A stretch of DNA of 64,000 nucleotides from CAWJMF01 sp963843945 (GCA_963843945.1 CAWJMF010000002.1:1550001-1614000); one strand, 5' to 3'; numbered from the stretch's first letter, positions 52,880 to 62,862 are shown. Notes: generated by a model not told the origin, from the sequence alone. Program-made: numbers and translations.

Positions 52880-54099
52880 ATGTCGAACCGCCGCGCCTTC
52901 ATCTCTCGCTCGCTCGGCATCGCCGTCCTGGGCGGCACGATGCCGTCGTTCTTCGCGCGCGCCGCCGACGCGCAAGTGCAGCCGGCGTTCGGATCGACGG
53001 TCGACCCGGACAACGTCCTGCTCGTCGTGCAAATGGGCGGCGGGAACGACGGGCTCAACACCGTGGTGCCGTACGGCGACGATGCGTATCATCGCGTTCG
53101 CCCGACGATCGGCATCGCCGATAAGACCGTGTTGCCGATCGACGATCGGATCGGCCTCAATCCGGTGATGGGCGGTCTGCGCGAACTCTACAACGAGGGC
53201 CATCTCGCGATCGTGCAAGGCGTCGGCTATCCCAATCCCAACCGCTCGCACTTCGAGGCGACGCAAATTTGGGAAACGGGGTCGCCCGACCGTCCGCTCA
53301 CGACCGGTTGGTTGGGCCGCTACCTCGATCGCACCGTACCCGCCGCCAAGGCCGCCTCCGACGCCGAGCTCTTCACGGCCGTGACACTTGGCGACACGGT
53401 TCCGACGGCGCTCATCGCACAGCACGTCGACGTCCCGGCAATCGGCGCGCTCAACACCTTCGGCTACAACGCCGGAAAAGATTCCGCCTCGAAGACCATG
53501 GCCGGCGTGCTCTACGACGGCGCGCGGCCCGGGCAGTCGCCCTACCTCAGTCTGATCGAGACGACTTCGCGCAACGCGATGCACGGCGGCGACGTGCTCA
53601 AGGCGAAAATCGCCAGCTACAAGTTCATGGCCGAGTACTCGAGCGATCCGTTCTCGCAACAGCTCAAACTCGCCGCGCAGATCGCCGGCTCGCGCGTCGG
53701 AACGCGCGTCATCTTCGTCTCGATCGGCTCGTTCGATACGCACGCGGGTCAGCGCGCTCAGCAAGACCGGCTGCTCGGGTACATGTCGAACGGACTGCTC
53801 GCGTTCTACAAAGACCTCACGGCGCACGGCCTCGCGAACAACGTCCTGACGATGACGTTCTCCGAGTTCGGCCGGCGAGTCGCGCAGAACGCCTCGAACG
53901 GCACCGATCACGGGACCGCGATGCCGCTCTTCGTGGCCGGCGGAAAGGTCAAGGGCGGCGTCTACGGTAGCCACCCGTCGCTGACCGATCTCGACAACGG
54001 CGACTCAAATTCACCACGATTTCCGAGCCGTGTATGCAACGGTGGGGGGATGGGCGGGGACAATTCGCCGGAACGTACGAGACCGTCGCCTTCGTCTGA
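52880..54099 (+). CDS. DUF1501 secreted protein, C-terminus scrambled by indels
   Basis: A sulfatase-like-fold protein with a TAT-type leader (SNRRAFISRSLGIAVLGG). VVQMGGGNDGLNTVVPYGDD and TFSEFGRRVAQNASNGTDHG are diagnostic for DUF1501. The end should read DLDNGDLKFTTDFRAVYATV and stop near AGTYETVAFV (TGA 54097-54099). In the sequence these pieces lie in three frames because at least three single bases are missing or added between 54004 and 54060. As a result the open frame runs on into the next gene. DUF1501 and DUF1800 proteins are usually exported together; their role is unclear. Confidence 0.88.
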
Positions 54100-54127
54100 A
54101 CCGCACCCTGCAAGAGGCGCCGGCCGC

Positions 54128-55114
54128 TTGAACGTTCTAGTCAGCGGAGTGATTCTGGCGACGATCGGCCCCGACGATTACGTTCGCGAGGTCTTGCCCG
54201 GGACGCACGGGATGTGGGGCGGCAAACGGAGCTTCGAGAGCTACGCCGACGAGTTCCGCGCCATGGCGGCATCCGCGTACCTGAAGCGTCGCCGCTTCAC
54301 CGTCGGACTGCGTCTCGACGGCCAACTGGTGAGTTCGTGTAAGCTCTACGATCGCGAAATTCGCTGGGGCCAAAAGACGCTGCGCGCGACCGGCATCGGC
54401 GCCGTCTTTACCCCCGAGCTCTTGCGCGGGCGCGGCTACGCGAGCGCCATGCTCGGTGCGCTGCTCGATGACGAACGCGCGGCTGGACGCGACGCCGCCT
54501 TTCTCTTTTCGGACATTCATCCGGCGTTTTACGAACGGCTCGGGTTCATCACCCTACCCTCACGCGCGATCAGCCTGCGCGCGACGTCGCTCGACGGTTC
54601 GCCGGCCGGCGGCGTCCCGCTCGAAGCGTCCGACTGGGCCGCCGTTCGCCGCTGTTTCGATGCGCTCGAGAGCGAGCGTCCCTGGAGTTTCAAGCGGACG
54701 CCGCTGGTGTGGGACTGGATGCGCGGGATGTGGTCGCGCCCCGTCGACGCCTCGACGCAACGCGTGCAGCTGGTCGTACGCCGCGGACGCAGCGCGATCG
54801 CGTACGCGCTTGGGCGGCGCGTTCCCAGCAAGGATACATTCTTCGTCGACGACTTCGGCTTCGAGGGTGAAGCCGGCCGCGCGGTATTGCCGGCGCTACT
54901 GCGGGCCGCTGCCGGTGACTTGCGCCGCGTCGGCGGCTGGCTGCCGCCGCCCGGCGCGCGCGACGTGCTGCCGCGCGGGTCGGTGCGACCGCGCAAAGAC
55001 GCGATCCTGATGCTCGCACCGCTCACCTCGCTCGCGCGCTCGTGGTGGCTGGCGAACCGCACTGCGATACTTGAAGGGCCGGCCGACCCGTGCTGGAGCG
55101 CCGACCACATATGA
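54128..55114 (+). CDS. GNAT-family acetyltransferase
   Basis: About 328 residues, starting at TTG 54128 or GTG 54149. Acetyl-CoA loop GIGAVFTPELLRGRGYASAML, then FSDIHPAFYERLGF. A long C-terminal part resembles the second domain of Eis-like or similar enlarged GNAT proteins. It reads in frame with DUF1501 only because of the indels described there; the two are separate genes. Substrate unknown. Confidence 0.82.
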   Translation: MNVLVSGVILATIGPDDYVREVLPGTHGMWGGKRSFESYADEFRAMAASAYLKRRRFTVGLRLDGQLVSSCKLYDREIRWGQKTLRATGIGAVFTPELLRGRGYASAMLGALLDDERAAGRDAAFLFSDIHPAFYERLGFITLPSRAISLRATSLDGSPAGGVPLEASDWAAVRRCFDALESERPWSFKRTPLVWDWMRGMWSRPVDASTQRVQLVVRRGRSAIAYALGRRVPSKDTFFVDDFGFEGEAGRAVLPALLRAAAGDLRRVGGWLPPPGARDVLPRGSVRPRKDAILMLAPLTSLARSWWLANRTAILEGPADPCWSADHI

Positions 55115-55701
55115 GCCGCGAGCTACGCTTCGTGCTGATTCTGCTCGGGTCGATCTTCGGGTTCGTCGTTCTTTCCGGAATCGTGGCGGCGGTCTTTCTC
55201 GTTAGTACAGCGCGCCACTTGGCGCCGAGCTCCAGCGCTGCCGAACGACACCGCATCGCGGCCCGGATGGCCGCCATTCCCGCAGGCTACCGGGTCGTTG
55301 CGGCGACCGAGTTTCTCGGCTCGTCGAGCGCCACGCTCGCATCGACCGACGAGCGCACCAAGATCGTGTTGCAAAGCAACGTTCTCGCGAACGCGTCGCA
55401 GCGAGGCGACGACGCTCCAGATGCCTTCGGCCGGCGAGTGTTTGGCAGCATGATCGGCGTGCTGTTCCGCGGGAAGTGCCCAAAGCCGATTACGGAGAGA
55501 CCCGAGCGGATTGCTTTCAAGGATAAGGTTTTCGAGCTTGAGACTTTCTCTTGTCCGGAGTCGAACGTAACGCCGAAAATCGGATACACGCGCTTCTGGG
55601 GCCGCGCGGGGATCGTCACGCTGACGGTCACGGGCTACCCGGCAACGTGGGACGAGAGGGGCGTGCGCGAGATCCTGGCCGGCGCGGTGGGCCCCGCCTA
55701 G
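55111..55701 (+). CDS. Membrane-anchored hypothetical protein
   Basis: A 196-residue protein with one N-terminal membrane helix (FVLILLGSIFGFVVLSGIVA) and an exposed globular part with two cysteines (GKCPKP, FSCPES). The start ATG overlaps the GNAT stop (ATGA). No family recognised. Confidence 0.65.
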   Translation: MSRELRFVLILLGSIFGFVVLSGIVAAVFLVSTARHLAPSSSAAERHRIAARMAAIPAGYRVVAATEFLGSSSATLASTDERTKIVLQSNVLANASQRGDDAPDAFGRRVFGSMIGVLFRGKCPKPITERPERIAFKDKVFELETFSCPESNVTPKIGYTRFWGRAGIVTLTVTGYPATWDERGVREILAGAVGPA

Positions 55702-55702
55702 C

Positions 55703-56962
55703 ATGGAGTCACGCTGTACCCTCGTGGTGGATGCACTTCTCGGGTCGGACCCTCTCAAACGGCACGAACGGACCGCCGTTGAAATCGGCGATGGGCGAAT
55801 CGTTCGCATTGGCGACGAACAGAATCTTTCCGCAGAAATCCCGCGCATCGACCTCGCCGGGTTGACCCTCGTCCCCGGTTTGATCGACTGCCACACCCAC
55901 CTGCTCGCCCGCTTCGACCGCGACCCATCATCGTTCGGTGTAGAGCTTTTGCACAAGTCGAACTCTTATCGTACGCTGGAGGGTGCCGCCAATGCGGCCG
56001 CCACGGTCCGCGCCGGATTCACGACAGTGCGCGACGTCGAGAGCGAGGGGACGGGCTACTCGGACGTGGCGCTGCGCGATGCGATCGACGCAGGCCTGAT
56101 CGAGGGACCTCGCATGCAGGTGGCGACGCGCGCAATCGCCGCGACCGGAGGTTACTTTCCCCTCGACGTCTCGAGCGATCACGACTGCTTTCCGGGTGGC
56201 GCTCAGTTCGTCACCGGCGCCGACGAGGCGCGCCGAGCCGTACGCGAACAGATCCGCTATGGCGCAGACCTGATCAAACTCTACGTCGATTTCCCACGAA
56301 CGCTACGCGATATGGCTGCGTCTCGCATCACTCCGACGCTAACGACCGATGAAATTCGTGCCGCCTGCGACGAGGCGCACCGTGCCGGCCGAAGAGTAGC
56401 AGCGCATGCCACGAGCGATGCCGGCGTCCTCAATGCGGTCGAAGGCGGCGTGGATTCAATCGAGCACGGCACTCGCGCGAGCCGCCCAGTACTCGCACGT
56501 ATGGCGGAACGGGGCGTCTACCTCGTGCCGACTCTGAGCATCCTCTACTTTCGCTGGCTCGAGGCACAGGACGAGGCGCAGCGAGCGCGCCTCGATGAGC
56601 TTCTCGACGTGTCGCGCCGCGTGCTCGCTGACGCCAGCTCGGTTGGGGTACGCATCGCAAATGGCAGTGACGCGTTGAGTGCCGCGCAACACGGATTGAA
56701 TGCCCGCGAACTCGTCTCGATGTCGGCCCTGGGCTTGACCAACGCCGAGGCGCTCGATGCCGCAACTACGACGGCGGCCGAACTGATGGGCCTAAGCGAA
56801 GAAATCGGCTCTATAGAAGCCGGAAAGCGTGCCGACCTCATCGCCATGCAGGGTAACCCATTGGAAGATATCACCGCGTGCGAGCGAGTGGTCTTCGTAA
56901 TGAAGGGCGGTCGGATCGTCAAGCGCGTAGCACCGCCGGAGGTCCAGGAAGTACGGCGCTAA
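55703..56962 (+). CDS. Amidohydrolase (imidazolonepropionase-like/prolidase-type)
   Basis: A 419-residue metal-dependent hydrolase. HxH in LVPGLIDCHTHLLA, the carboxylated lysine in DLIKLYVDFP, metal histidines in VAAHATSDAG and DSIEHGTR, and the catalytic aspartate in IANGSDALSA. The C-terminal GSIEAGKRADLIAMQGNPLE is the usual beta domain. Relatives cut Xaa-Pro or Xaa-Arg dipeptides and similar amides. No signal peptide. Substrate not determined. Confidence 0.9.
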   Translation: MESRCTLVVDALLGSDPLKRHERTAVEIGDGRIVRIGDEQNLSAEIPRIDLAGLTLVPGLIDCHTHLLARFDRDPSSFGVELLHKSNSYRTLEGAANAAATVRAGFTTVRDVESEGTGYSDVALRDAIDAGLIEGPRMQVATRAIAATGGYFPLDVSSDHDCFPGGAQFVTGADEARRAVREQIRYGADLIKLYVDFPRTLRDMAASRITPTLTTDEIRAACDEAHRAGRRVAAHATSDAGVLNAVEGGVDSIEHGTRASRPVLARMAERGVYLVPTLSILYFRWLEAQDEAQRARLDELLDVSRRVLADASSVGVRIANGSDALSAAQHGLNARELVSMSALGLTNAEALDAATTTAAELMGLSEEIGSIEAGKRADLIAMQGNPLEDITACERVVFVMKGGRIVKRVAPPEVQEVRR

Positions 56963-56982
56963 CGTAAGGCGAAGACCGGCGC

Positions 56983-57585
56983 ATGGCAGAGAGCGATCGT
57001 AAACGACTCCTGGAGCGCGCGCTTGCGCTTCCGACCGCGAGCCCGGCGGATTTTGCGGGCGGGCGCCGGCCTCCCGGCGACGCGGATCCGGAGCACCTCA
57101 AACGGATCAACGACACGGCGCTGCGCACGAAGCTCGTCGAAACGCACATCGCCGAAGGTCTGCAGTCGCCGAAGGGACCGCAAAAGATCGCATCGATCGT
57201 GCGCATTTACCCCGCCTTCGACGCACCGCCACGGAGTGGCGGGAACGGGCGCCGGAACGCGCGGCCGGTGGCCTCCGGAGCGATCCCGCGCCGCGGATTG
57301 CCGACCGTCGAAGAAATGGAACGGCTCATCGCGCGCATTCGGGAAGCCGAGCGCGAGGTAGCGGGCGAACTCGCGCAGCGCGTCGACGAGCGCATCGCGA
57401 CGCTGAAACGGACGATCGCCGATAGTTCCGGCGAAGAGCTCGAGCGCGCCCACCGCGAACTTGGCGTCGCATTGGCCGAGCGGCGCGAGCTCGCCTCGCG
57501 CGTTCGCAGCGAAGCATTTCGTCGCATCGAAAGCGACGGCAACTTCAGCGGCCGCGTCCACCTCCGTTTGCTCGAACGCGGCTAG
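56983..57585 (+). CDS. Hypothetical coiled-coil protein
   Basis: A 200-residue soluble protein with a disordered N-terminal half and a long charged helix from about residue 105 (VEEMERLIARIREAEREVAG onward). No signal peptide, membrane segment or known motif. It converges on dinB, ending six bases from it. Confidence 0.6.
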   Translation: MAESDRKRLLERALALPTASPADFAGGRRPPGDADPEHLKRINDTALRTKLVETHIAEGLQSPKGPQKIASIVRIYPAFDAPPRSGGNGRRNARPVASGAIPRRGLPTVEEMERLIARIREAEREVAGELAQRVDERIATLKRTIADSSGEELERAHRELGVALAERRELASRVRSEAFRRIESDGNFSGRVHLRLLERG

Positions 57586-57591
57586 GCTTCT

Positions 57592-58656
57592 TTAGGACGT
57601 CGCTTGGGGTTCCGGCGCGAAGAGAGAGAGCTCGCGCGCGGGCTCCTCGGTAATCGAAGCCACGCGCACGCCGAGCAGCCGTACCGGCGCACCGGCCAGT
57701 TCGGCGCGCTCGAGGCAGCGCGCAGCCGCTGCGTAGATCGTCGCTTCGTCGTCGGTGGCGACGGCAACCGTCGTTTGGCGCACCAGTGTGGTGCGGTCGG
57801 CGCGGCGTACCTTGATGCCGATCGTCGTCCCGCGCAGCGCGTGCGTGCTGAGCCGGCGCGCGACGTCGGCTGACAGCTCGCGTAAGGCCGCGTCGAGGTC
57901 GCGTCCCTCGCGCAAATCGTATTCGAAGGTCTCCTCCGCCGAAACCGAGCGGGTCTCGCGGTCGGCTTCGACGATGCGCGAATCGTTGCCGCGCGCCAAC
58001 TCGCGCACGAACTTCCCGCCGCGCCCAAACAGTTGGAAGGCGCGTTCGTCGGAGAGTTCCGCCAGCTCGCGCACGAGGGTGACGTTTTCGGCTGCAAGGC
58101 GCGCTTGCGTCTTCGGACCGATGCCCCACAGCCGCCCGACCGGAAGCTCCGCCAGATAGGCGGCCTCCGTTCCCGGCGGAACGGCGCGAAGTCCGTCCGG
58201 CTTCGCAGCCTCGCAGGCAATCTTGGCGACCATCTTCTGCGCGGCCACGCCGGCGCTAACCGTGAGGCCGACCTCGCCCCGCACGCACGCCCGGACCTCC
58301 TCGGCGTACGCAATCGCTTCGCCGAACTCGTCGCATTCGACAGCGACGAAGGCCTCGTCGAGCGAGAGGCCTTCGACGGCGCTGGCGCGCCGCTCGAAGA
58401 TCTCGAAAACGGCGCGCGAGAGCTCGCGATAGCGTGTGAAGTTGGGCGGCACGACGACGAGTTGCGGGCAGAGTTCGCGCGCGCGGTACAGCGGCATCGC
58501 CGAACGTACCCCGAAGGGACGCGCCTCGTACGAGGCCGTTAGCACGACCGCGCGCCGGCTGCTGCCTGCGACCGCCAGCGGAACGCCGCGCAACGACGGG
58601 TCGTCGCGCTGCGCGGCGCTGGCGTAGAACGCATCGATGTCGAAATGCGCGATCAC
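57592..58656 (-). CDS. dinB: DNA polymerase IV
   Basis: A 354-residue Y-family translesion polymerase. HFDIDAFYASAAQRDD gives the first metal aspartate; GLSLDEAFVAVE the second pair; VGRLWGIGPKTQARL the helix-hairpin-helix. The end ELSLFAPEP is a clamp-binding motif. All catalytic acids are present. It is followed by nfo, giving a small repair cluster. Confidence 0.95.
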   Translation of the reverse strand: MIAHFDIDAFYASAAQRDDPSLRGVPLAVAGSSRRAVVLTASYEARPFGVRSAMPLYRARELCPQLVVVPPNFTRYRELSRAVFEIFERRASAVEGLSLDEAFVAVECDEFGEAIAYAEEVRACVRGEVGLTVSAGVAAQKMVAKIACEAAKPDGLRAVPPGTEAAYLAELPVGRLWGIGPKTQARLAAENVTLVRELAELSDERAFQLFGRGGKFVRELARGNDSRIVEADRETRSVSAEETFEYDLREGRDLDAALRELSADVARRLSTHALRGTTIGIKVRRADRTTLVRQTTVAVATDDEATIYAAAARCLERAELAGAPVRLLGVRVASITEEPARELSLFAPEPQATS

Positions 58657-58659
58657 CCT

Positions 58660-59505
58660 CTAGGTAAGCGCTCCCTCGAAAATCAAGCGCACCGTTTGCA
58701 GGTTGCGTGCGTCGTCCGACGGCTCGCCCGGCGTCTCGAGAATCGCGGTCTTGTCGCGAAGCTCGGGCCGCGTAGCGAGCGCGCGAAAACCCGCATAGCC
58801 GATAAAGCCGTCGCCGATATGCCAGTGCCGGTCGCGGTGGCCGCCCAGCGGAACCTGCGTGTCGTTGAAGTGAAACACGTGGACTCGCTCGAGCGAGACC
58901 GTCTCCTCGACGAGGTCGATGAACGCATCGACGCCTTCTTGCGAGTCGATCTGATAGCCGGCCGCCCAAGAATGCGCGGTATCGAGACACACGCCGAGTT
59001 GCGGGTGGTCGACCGCCCGGATGAACTCGCCCAGTTCCTCGAGCGTACCGCCGCAGAGCTGGCCCGCACCCGCGGAGTTTTCGAGAACTAGGTTGACGCC
59101 GGGTTGAATCGTGGCGAGCGCGTCTTCCAACGCGGCGACGACCGAGGCAAAACCTTCGGTGCGGGGCCGCGTGCCGTACGAACCGAGATGCGTGTTGACG
59201 TAGCGGATGTCGCCGAGGGCCGCCCCGGCCAGATCGTGCTTGAGCAGCCGCAGCGAGCCGGCGACGATCTTCGGGTCGGCGCTGGCGAGGTTGATGAGAT
59301 ACGAGGTGTGGATGACCGCGGGCCAGATTCCGGCTTCGGCGCGCAGTTCGCGAAAGCGCTCCAGCGCCGGTGCGTCGAGCGCGCCCGGCCGATACGTCTT
59401 GGGGTTGCCGTGAAAGAACTGCATCGCATGTGCGCCGTGCTCCCGCGCATACGCGACGGCCGCGTCGTACCCGCGCTGGACGGGGACGTGCAATCCGAGA
59501 CGCAT
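58660..59505 (-). CDS. nfo: Endonuclease IV
   Basis: A 281-residue AP endonuclease of base-excision repair. Zinc ligands lie in VIHTSYLINLAS, LVLENSAGAG, VCLDTAHSWAAGY, FHFNDTQVPLGGHRDRHWHI and ILETPG. The start ATG overlaps the methyltransferase stop (TAATG), so these are in one operon with dinB downstream. Confidence 0.95.
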   Translation of the reverse strand: MRLGLHVPVQRGYDAAVAYAREHGAHAMQFFHGNPKTYRPGALDAPALERFRELRAEAGIWPAVIHTSYLINLASADPKIVAGSLRLLKHDLAGAALGDIRYVNTHLGSYGTRPRTEGFASVVAALEDALATIQPGVNLVLENSAGAGQLCGGTLEELGEFIRAVDHPQLGVCLDTAHSWAAGYQIDSQEGVDAFIDLVEETVSLERVHVFHFNDTQVPLGGHRDRHWHIGDGFIGYAGFRALATRPELRDKTAILETPGEPSDDARNLQTVRLIFEGALT

Positions 59506-60260
59506 TAGCCGGCCTGTGACGCTTGCGGGACGCGCGCGAGGTAGAGATAGTGCAAGTAGTTCAGCGGAAGCACCGCTTGGGGATCGCCGAGCCGCGCCGC
59601 TAGTAGCTCGAGATAGGCGTCGCGTTGCTCGCCGAAGGCGTCCCGCGCTCGGGCCCGCGAGCGCTCGTACCCGAGGAAGTCGGCGACCCGCATCTTCGCC
59701 AACCAGGGAACGACGCGCAGGCGTTTATCCTCGAGCGGGGCGTCGGCAAAGCCGGGGAATCCTTGCGCGAGCAAGTCATGCGGCGGCTCGAGTCCGAGTT
59801 CGCGCGCAACGTCTTCGCGAACGTGCCGGACCCAATCGCCGCGCATCAACCCCTTCCACCAAACGGCGATCGTACCGCCGGGACGCACGACGCGCCGCAA
59901 CTCCTCGATGGCGCGAGCCTGATCGAACCAGTGGAACGCCTGCGCGCAGGTGACCGCGTCGAACGAATGCGACGCGAACGGCAACTGCTCGGCGGCAGCC
60001 GCCAGGAAGGTCGCATGCGGCGTTACGGAGCGGGCGTAGGCGAGCATGCCTTCCGAGACGTCGACGCCCGTTACGACGCAGCCCGCCGCCGCGAGCCGGG
60101 CGGTGACGATCCCCGTTCCGCAGGCGAGGTCGAGCACGCGCGAGCCGGGCTCGATGGCGTGCTCGCGCAGCAGATCGTAGATTTCGTCCGCGTATCCGAT
60201 GCGAAAGCGCTGATAGTCGTCGGCTAGTTCGTCGAACGAGCCGAAGCTCGTCGAGCTCAC
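59505..60260 (-). CDS. Class I SAM-dependent methyltransferase
   Basis: A 251-residue methyltransferase. Motif I VLDLACGTGIVTARL, acidic loop VTGVDVSEGM, and the post-motifs VTCAQAFHWFDQA and RVVRPGGTIAVWW. These match a broad small-molecule group (methyltransferase type 11). Substrate unknown. It overlaps the helicase stop upstream (ATGA). Confidence 0.88.
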   Translation of the reverse strand: MSSTSFGSFDELADDYQRFRIGYADEIYDLLREHAIEPGSRVLDLACGTGIVTARLAAAGCVVTGVDVSEGMLAYARSVTPHATFLAAAAEQLPFASHSFDAVTCAQAFHWFDQARAIEELRRVVRPGGTIAVWWKGLMRGDWVRHVREDVARELGLEPPHDLLAQGFPGFADAPLEDKRLRVVPWLAKMRVADFLGYERSRARARDAFGEQRDAYLELLAARLGDPQAVLPLNYLHYLYLARVPQASQAG

Positions 60261-61495
60261 CGCCGGAAACGCAGCGAGCGCGAACGCATTCCGCGAGGCA
60301 TGAAGCTTTGCGCGCGTCCCCGGCCGCCCATCGCGCGGGATGGATTTTTTTCGAACGTCGTTTCGCTGATCAAGACCGCATCCGAGGGGCGCTCGCGGCG
60401 TCCCACGCGGCCGATGAGTTGCTCCACTTCGCTTTCGCCAAAAGCGTCGGCGTCGGTGATCACGATGAGATCGGCGGCCGGAATGTCGAGGCCGCTGCCC
60501 ACCAAGTTGGTCGCCGAGAGAATCGAGGGAACCCGCTCGGTGAACGCGCGCATCTCTTCGACGCGGGTCGAATCGCCGTAGACGCGAACGCCGCTCTTGC
60601 GGTGGCGCCGCTTGTGCTCGGCGCTATCCGCCATGTCGCCGCGCAATTGCTGCACCGGAATGCCGTAGGTCGCCTCGAGGCGCGCCGCGAGCTTCGGCAC
60701 GTCGCCGCGCGTGCGCGCGATGACGAAGATCCGGGACTTGCGTTCCAGGTGTTCGCGAATCAATGCGTCGGCGCGCGCCAGCTGTTCGGCAGCAGGTTCG
60801 CCCCAGACGCCGGAGATCTTGTGGACCTTCGTCGGCAAAACGTCGAACGGCATAGCCCGCATCGAGACGACGTTGGCGAAGGCGCCGACGCGCTCGAGGA
60901 ACACGCGCAGCTCGTTCGGCGTGGCCGAAGCGAACAGCAGCGGACAATCGAGATCTTCGAGCAAGCGCAAGTGTTCGCGCTCGTCGAAGGCATTGACGTC
61001 GTCGACGATCGTGAGCGCGCTGTGGTCGAGCACGTCCCAGAGCGGCTCGCTCGAGATCAGCATTGCGCTGCCCACGAGAAAGCGAATATCGCCGCTCCGT
61101 AAGCCCTCGAGCATCGCGCGGCGTTCGCCCGGCGAGATGCCACCGTGCACCTCGCCCACCCCAAGGCCCGTGCCTTCGAGCCGTTCGCGGAAGTAGGTGC
61201 AGTCCTGGCGGACGAGATCGCGCGTCGGCGCGACGAGACAAACGTAACCGCCGGTGCGCAGCGCTTCGGCCACCGCCACGCGCAGCATGACTTCGGTCTT
61301 TCCCGAACCCGTCGGTGCTTTGAGCAAGAACTCGAACTCGCCGCCGGCGAGCCCGCTGCAGATCGTCGTGAACGCATTCTGCTGATCGTCGGTGAGCGTG
61401 AATTGCTCGCCGGGCTGGATGAGTTCGTGGGAGAGCGCAACGGCTTGCGAGTTCTCCTCGATTTGGTTCCAAACGGCGCGCGCCGCGCCGGTCAA
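60257..61495 (-). CDS. DEAD/DEAH-like superfamily 2 helicase
   Basis: A 412-residue SF2 helicase. Q-motif-like TLTDDQQNAF, Walker A KAPTGSGKTEVML, motif Ia APTRDLVRQD, Walker B TIVDDVNAF (DDVN in place of DEAD/H), motif III LLFASATPNE. Motif V/VI are ILSATNLVGSGLDIPAAD and QLIGRVGRRERP. The closest pattern I can name is ComFA-like or PriA-like helicases. The TTG start overlaps the scpB stop as TTGA. Confidence 0.82.
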   Translation of the reverse strand: MTGAARAVWNQIEENSQAVALSHELIQPGEQFTLTDDQQNAFTTICSGLAGGEFEFLLKAPTGSGKTEVMLRVAVAEALRTGGYVCLVAPTRDLVRQDCTYFRERLEGTGLGVGEVHGGISPGERRAMLEGLRSGDIRFLVGSAMLISSEPLWDVLDHSALTIVDDVNAFDEREHLRLLEDLDCPLLFASATPNELRVFLERVGAFANVVSMRAMPFDVLPTKVHKISGVWGEPAAEQLARADALIREHLERKSRIFVIARTRGDVPKLAARLEATYGIPVQQLRGDMADSAEHKRRHRKSGVRVYGDSTRVEEMRAFTERVPSILSATNLVGSGLDIPAADLIVITDADAFGESEVEQLIGRVGRRERPSDAVLISETTFEKNPSRAMGGRGRAQSFMPRGMRSRSLRFRR

Positions 61496-62112
61496 CTCGG
61501 GCTGCTGAATACTGGTTCCTCTCTCTGCTCCCCGGCGTTTTCGCTCTGAGCGACCGGTTCGGTCGCGATCGGCAGCGGCAACTCCAGGTTGGCCGCCTCG
61601 AGGTCGACCGGCGGCAGCTCGTCGACCGAGCGCAATCCGAACGATTCGAGAAATTCAGGTGTGGTCTTATATTCCGCCGGCCGGCCGGGTACGTCGCGCC
61701 GTCCTGCCTCGAAGATGAAGCGGCGGTCGACGAGCGTCGAGACGACGCTCTCGACGTTGACGCCGCGCACCGCTTCGATCTCGGCTTTGGTGACCGGCTG
61801 CAAGTAGGCGACGATGGCGAGCGTTTCGAGGGCCGGTGCCGACAAATTCGTTTTCGCGGGCAGCAAGTACGCTTCCACGACCTCGCGCGCCGCCGGCGAG
61901 CTCGCGAAGCGGTAGCCGCCCGCGATCTCGCGCAGCACGATGCCGCGCTCGGCGTATTCCTCGGCGAGCGTCTGCAGCGTCGAGGCAACTTCGACGTGCG
62001 TCGCGCCGGTGAGCTTCGCCAGCGCGCCGATCGAGAGCGCCTCGCTCGCGACGAACAGAAGCGCCTCGAGGAAGCGCTTCAGTTCGCCGGTTTCGATGAG
62101 CTCAGTTTGCAT
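61492..62112 (-). CDS. scpB: Segregation and condensation protein B
   Basis: A 206-residue kleisin-associated winged-helix protein. RFLEALLFVASEALSIGALAK, LREIAGGYRFAS, LETLAIVAYLQPVTKAEIE and GRPAEYKTTPEFLESFGL are diagnostic. It acts with ScpA and SMC in chromosome condensation. The start overlaps the scpA stop by 11 bases. Confidence 0.95.
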   Translation of the reverse strand: MQTELIETGELKRFLEALLFVASEALSIGALAKLTGATHVEVASTLQTLAEEYAERGIVLREIAGGYRFASSPAAREVVEAYLLPAKTNLSAPALETLAIVAYLQPVTKAEIEAVRGVNVESVVSTLVDRRFIFEAGRRDVPGRPAEYKTTPEFLESFGLRSVDELPPVDLEAANLELPLPIATEPVAQSENAGEQREEPVFSSPS

Positions 62113-62824
62113 GGATTCCTATTGGTTCGAGGGGGAGGAGGCGGAGTGATTCCTGCGGCTCGACCTGGACGAAGTCCAAGCGCCGCTGGCGGATCAGCTC
62201 CAGGATCGCGAGGAAGGTCGCAATGATGCCGCCCCGGTCGAGGCCTCGGCACAGTTCGACGAATTCGATCGCCCCGCGCTGGCGGACCGTCCGGGTCACG
62301 AATTCCATCTGGCGCGCGATCGAGAAACGTTCCCGCGCGATCGATCGTCGCTCCGGCTTAGCGGCGCGCATCGCGGCCTGGAGGGCCGCTGCCAAGCGTT
62401 CCGGGAGGATGCGGTAGCGCTGGACGAACTCGCTCGACGGGTCGCCGCCCTCGCGGTAGTAGAAGGCCTCGGCCTCCTCGCGCCTGATGCGGAGCTCGTC
62501 GGCGACGCCCTTGTACTTCGAGTAGGCGATCAGGCGGCGGCGGAGGCGCTCCTCGACCTCTTCGGCCGTTTCCTCGCCCTCGGCTAGGAACTCGGCCGGA
62601 ACCGGCGGCAAGAGGGCTCGCGACTTGAGGAAGACGAGCGTCGCCGCGACGACCAGGTACTCGGCCGCCAGCTCCAGATCGAGCGCGTGCATGACCGCGA
62701 TGTAGTCGAAATATTGCTGGGCCACGCTGGCCAGCGGGACGGTCGCGATGTCGAGCTGATGTTCCCGGACGAGGTGGAGCAACAGGTCGAGCGGACCGTC
62801 GAAGACATCGAGCGAGACCCGCAA
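62102..62824 (-). CDS. scpA: Segregation and condensation protein A
   Basis: A 240-residue kleisin. VFDGPLDLLLHLVREHQLDI and AAEYLVVAATLVFLKSRALL form the N-terminal SMC-binding helices; the C-terminal winged helix includes DRGGIIATFLAILELI. SMC itself is not in the window. Confidence 0.95.
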   Translation of the reverse strand: MRVSLDVFDGPLDLLLHLVREHQLDIATVPLASVAQQYFDYIAVMHALDLELAAEYLVVAATLVFLKSRALLPPVPAEFLAEGEETAEEVEERLRRRLIAYSKYKGVADELRIRREEAEAFYYREGGDPSSEFVQRYRILPERLAAALQAAMRAAKPERRSIARERFSIARQMEFVTRTVRQRGAIEFVELCRGLDRGGIIATFLAILELIRQRRLDFVQVEPQESLRLLPLEPIGIHAN

Positions 62825-62862
62825 GGTGCGAGTCTCGTCGGGTCCGAGGTCCTCTAGACCCT

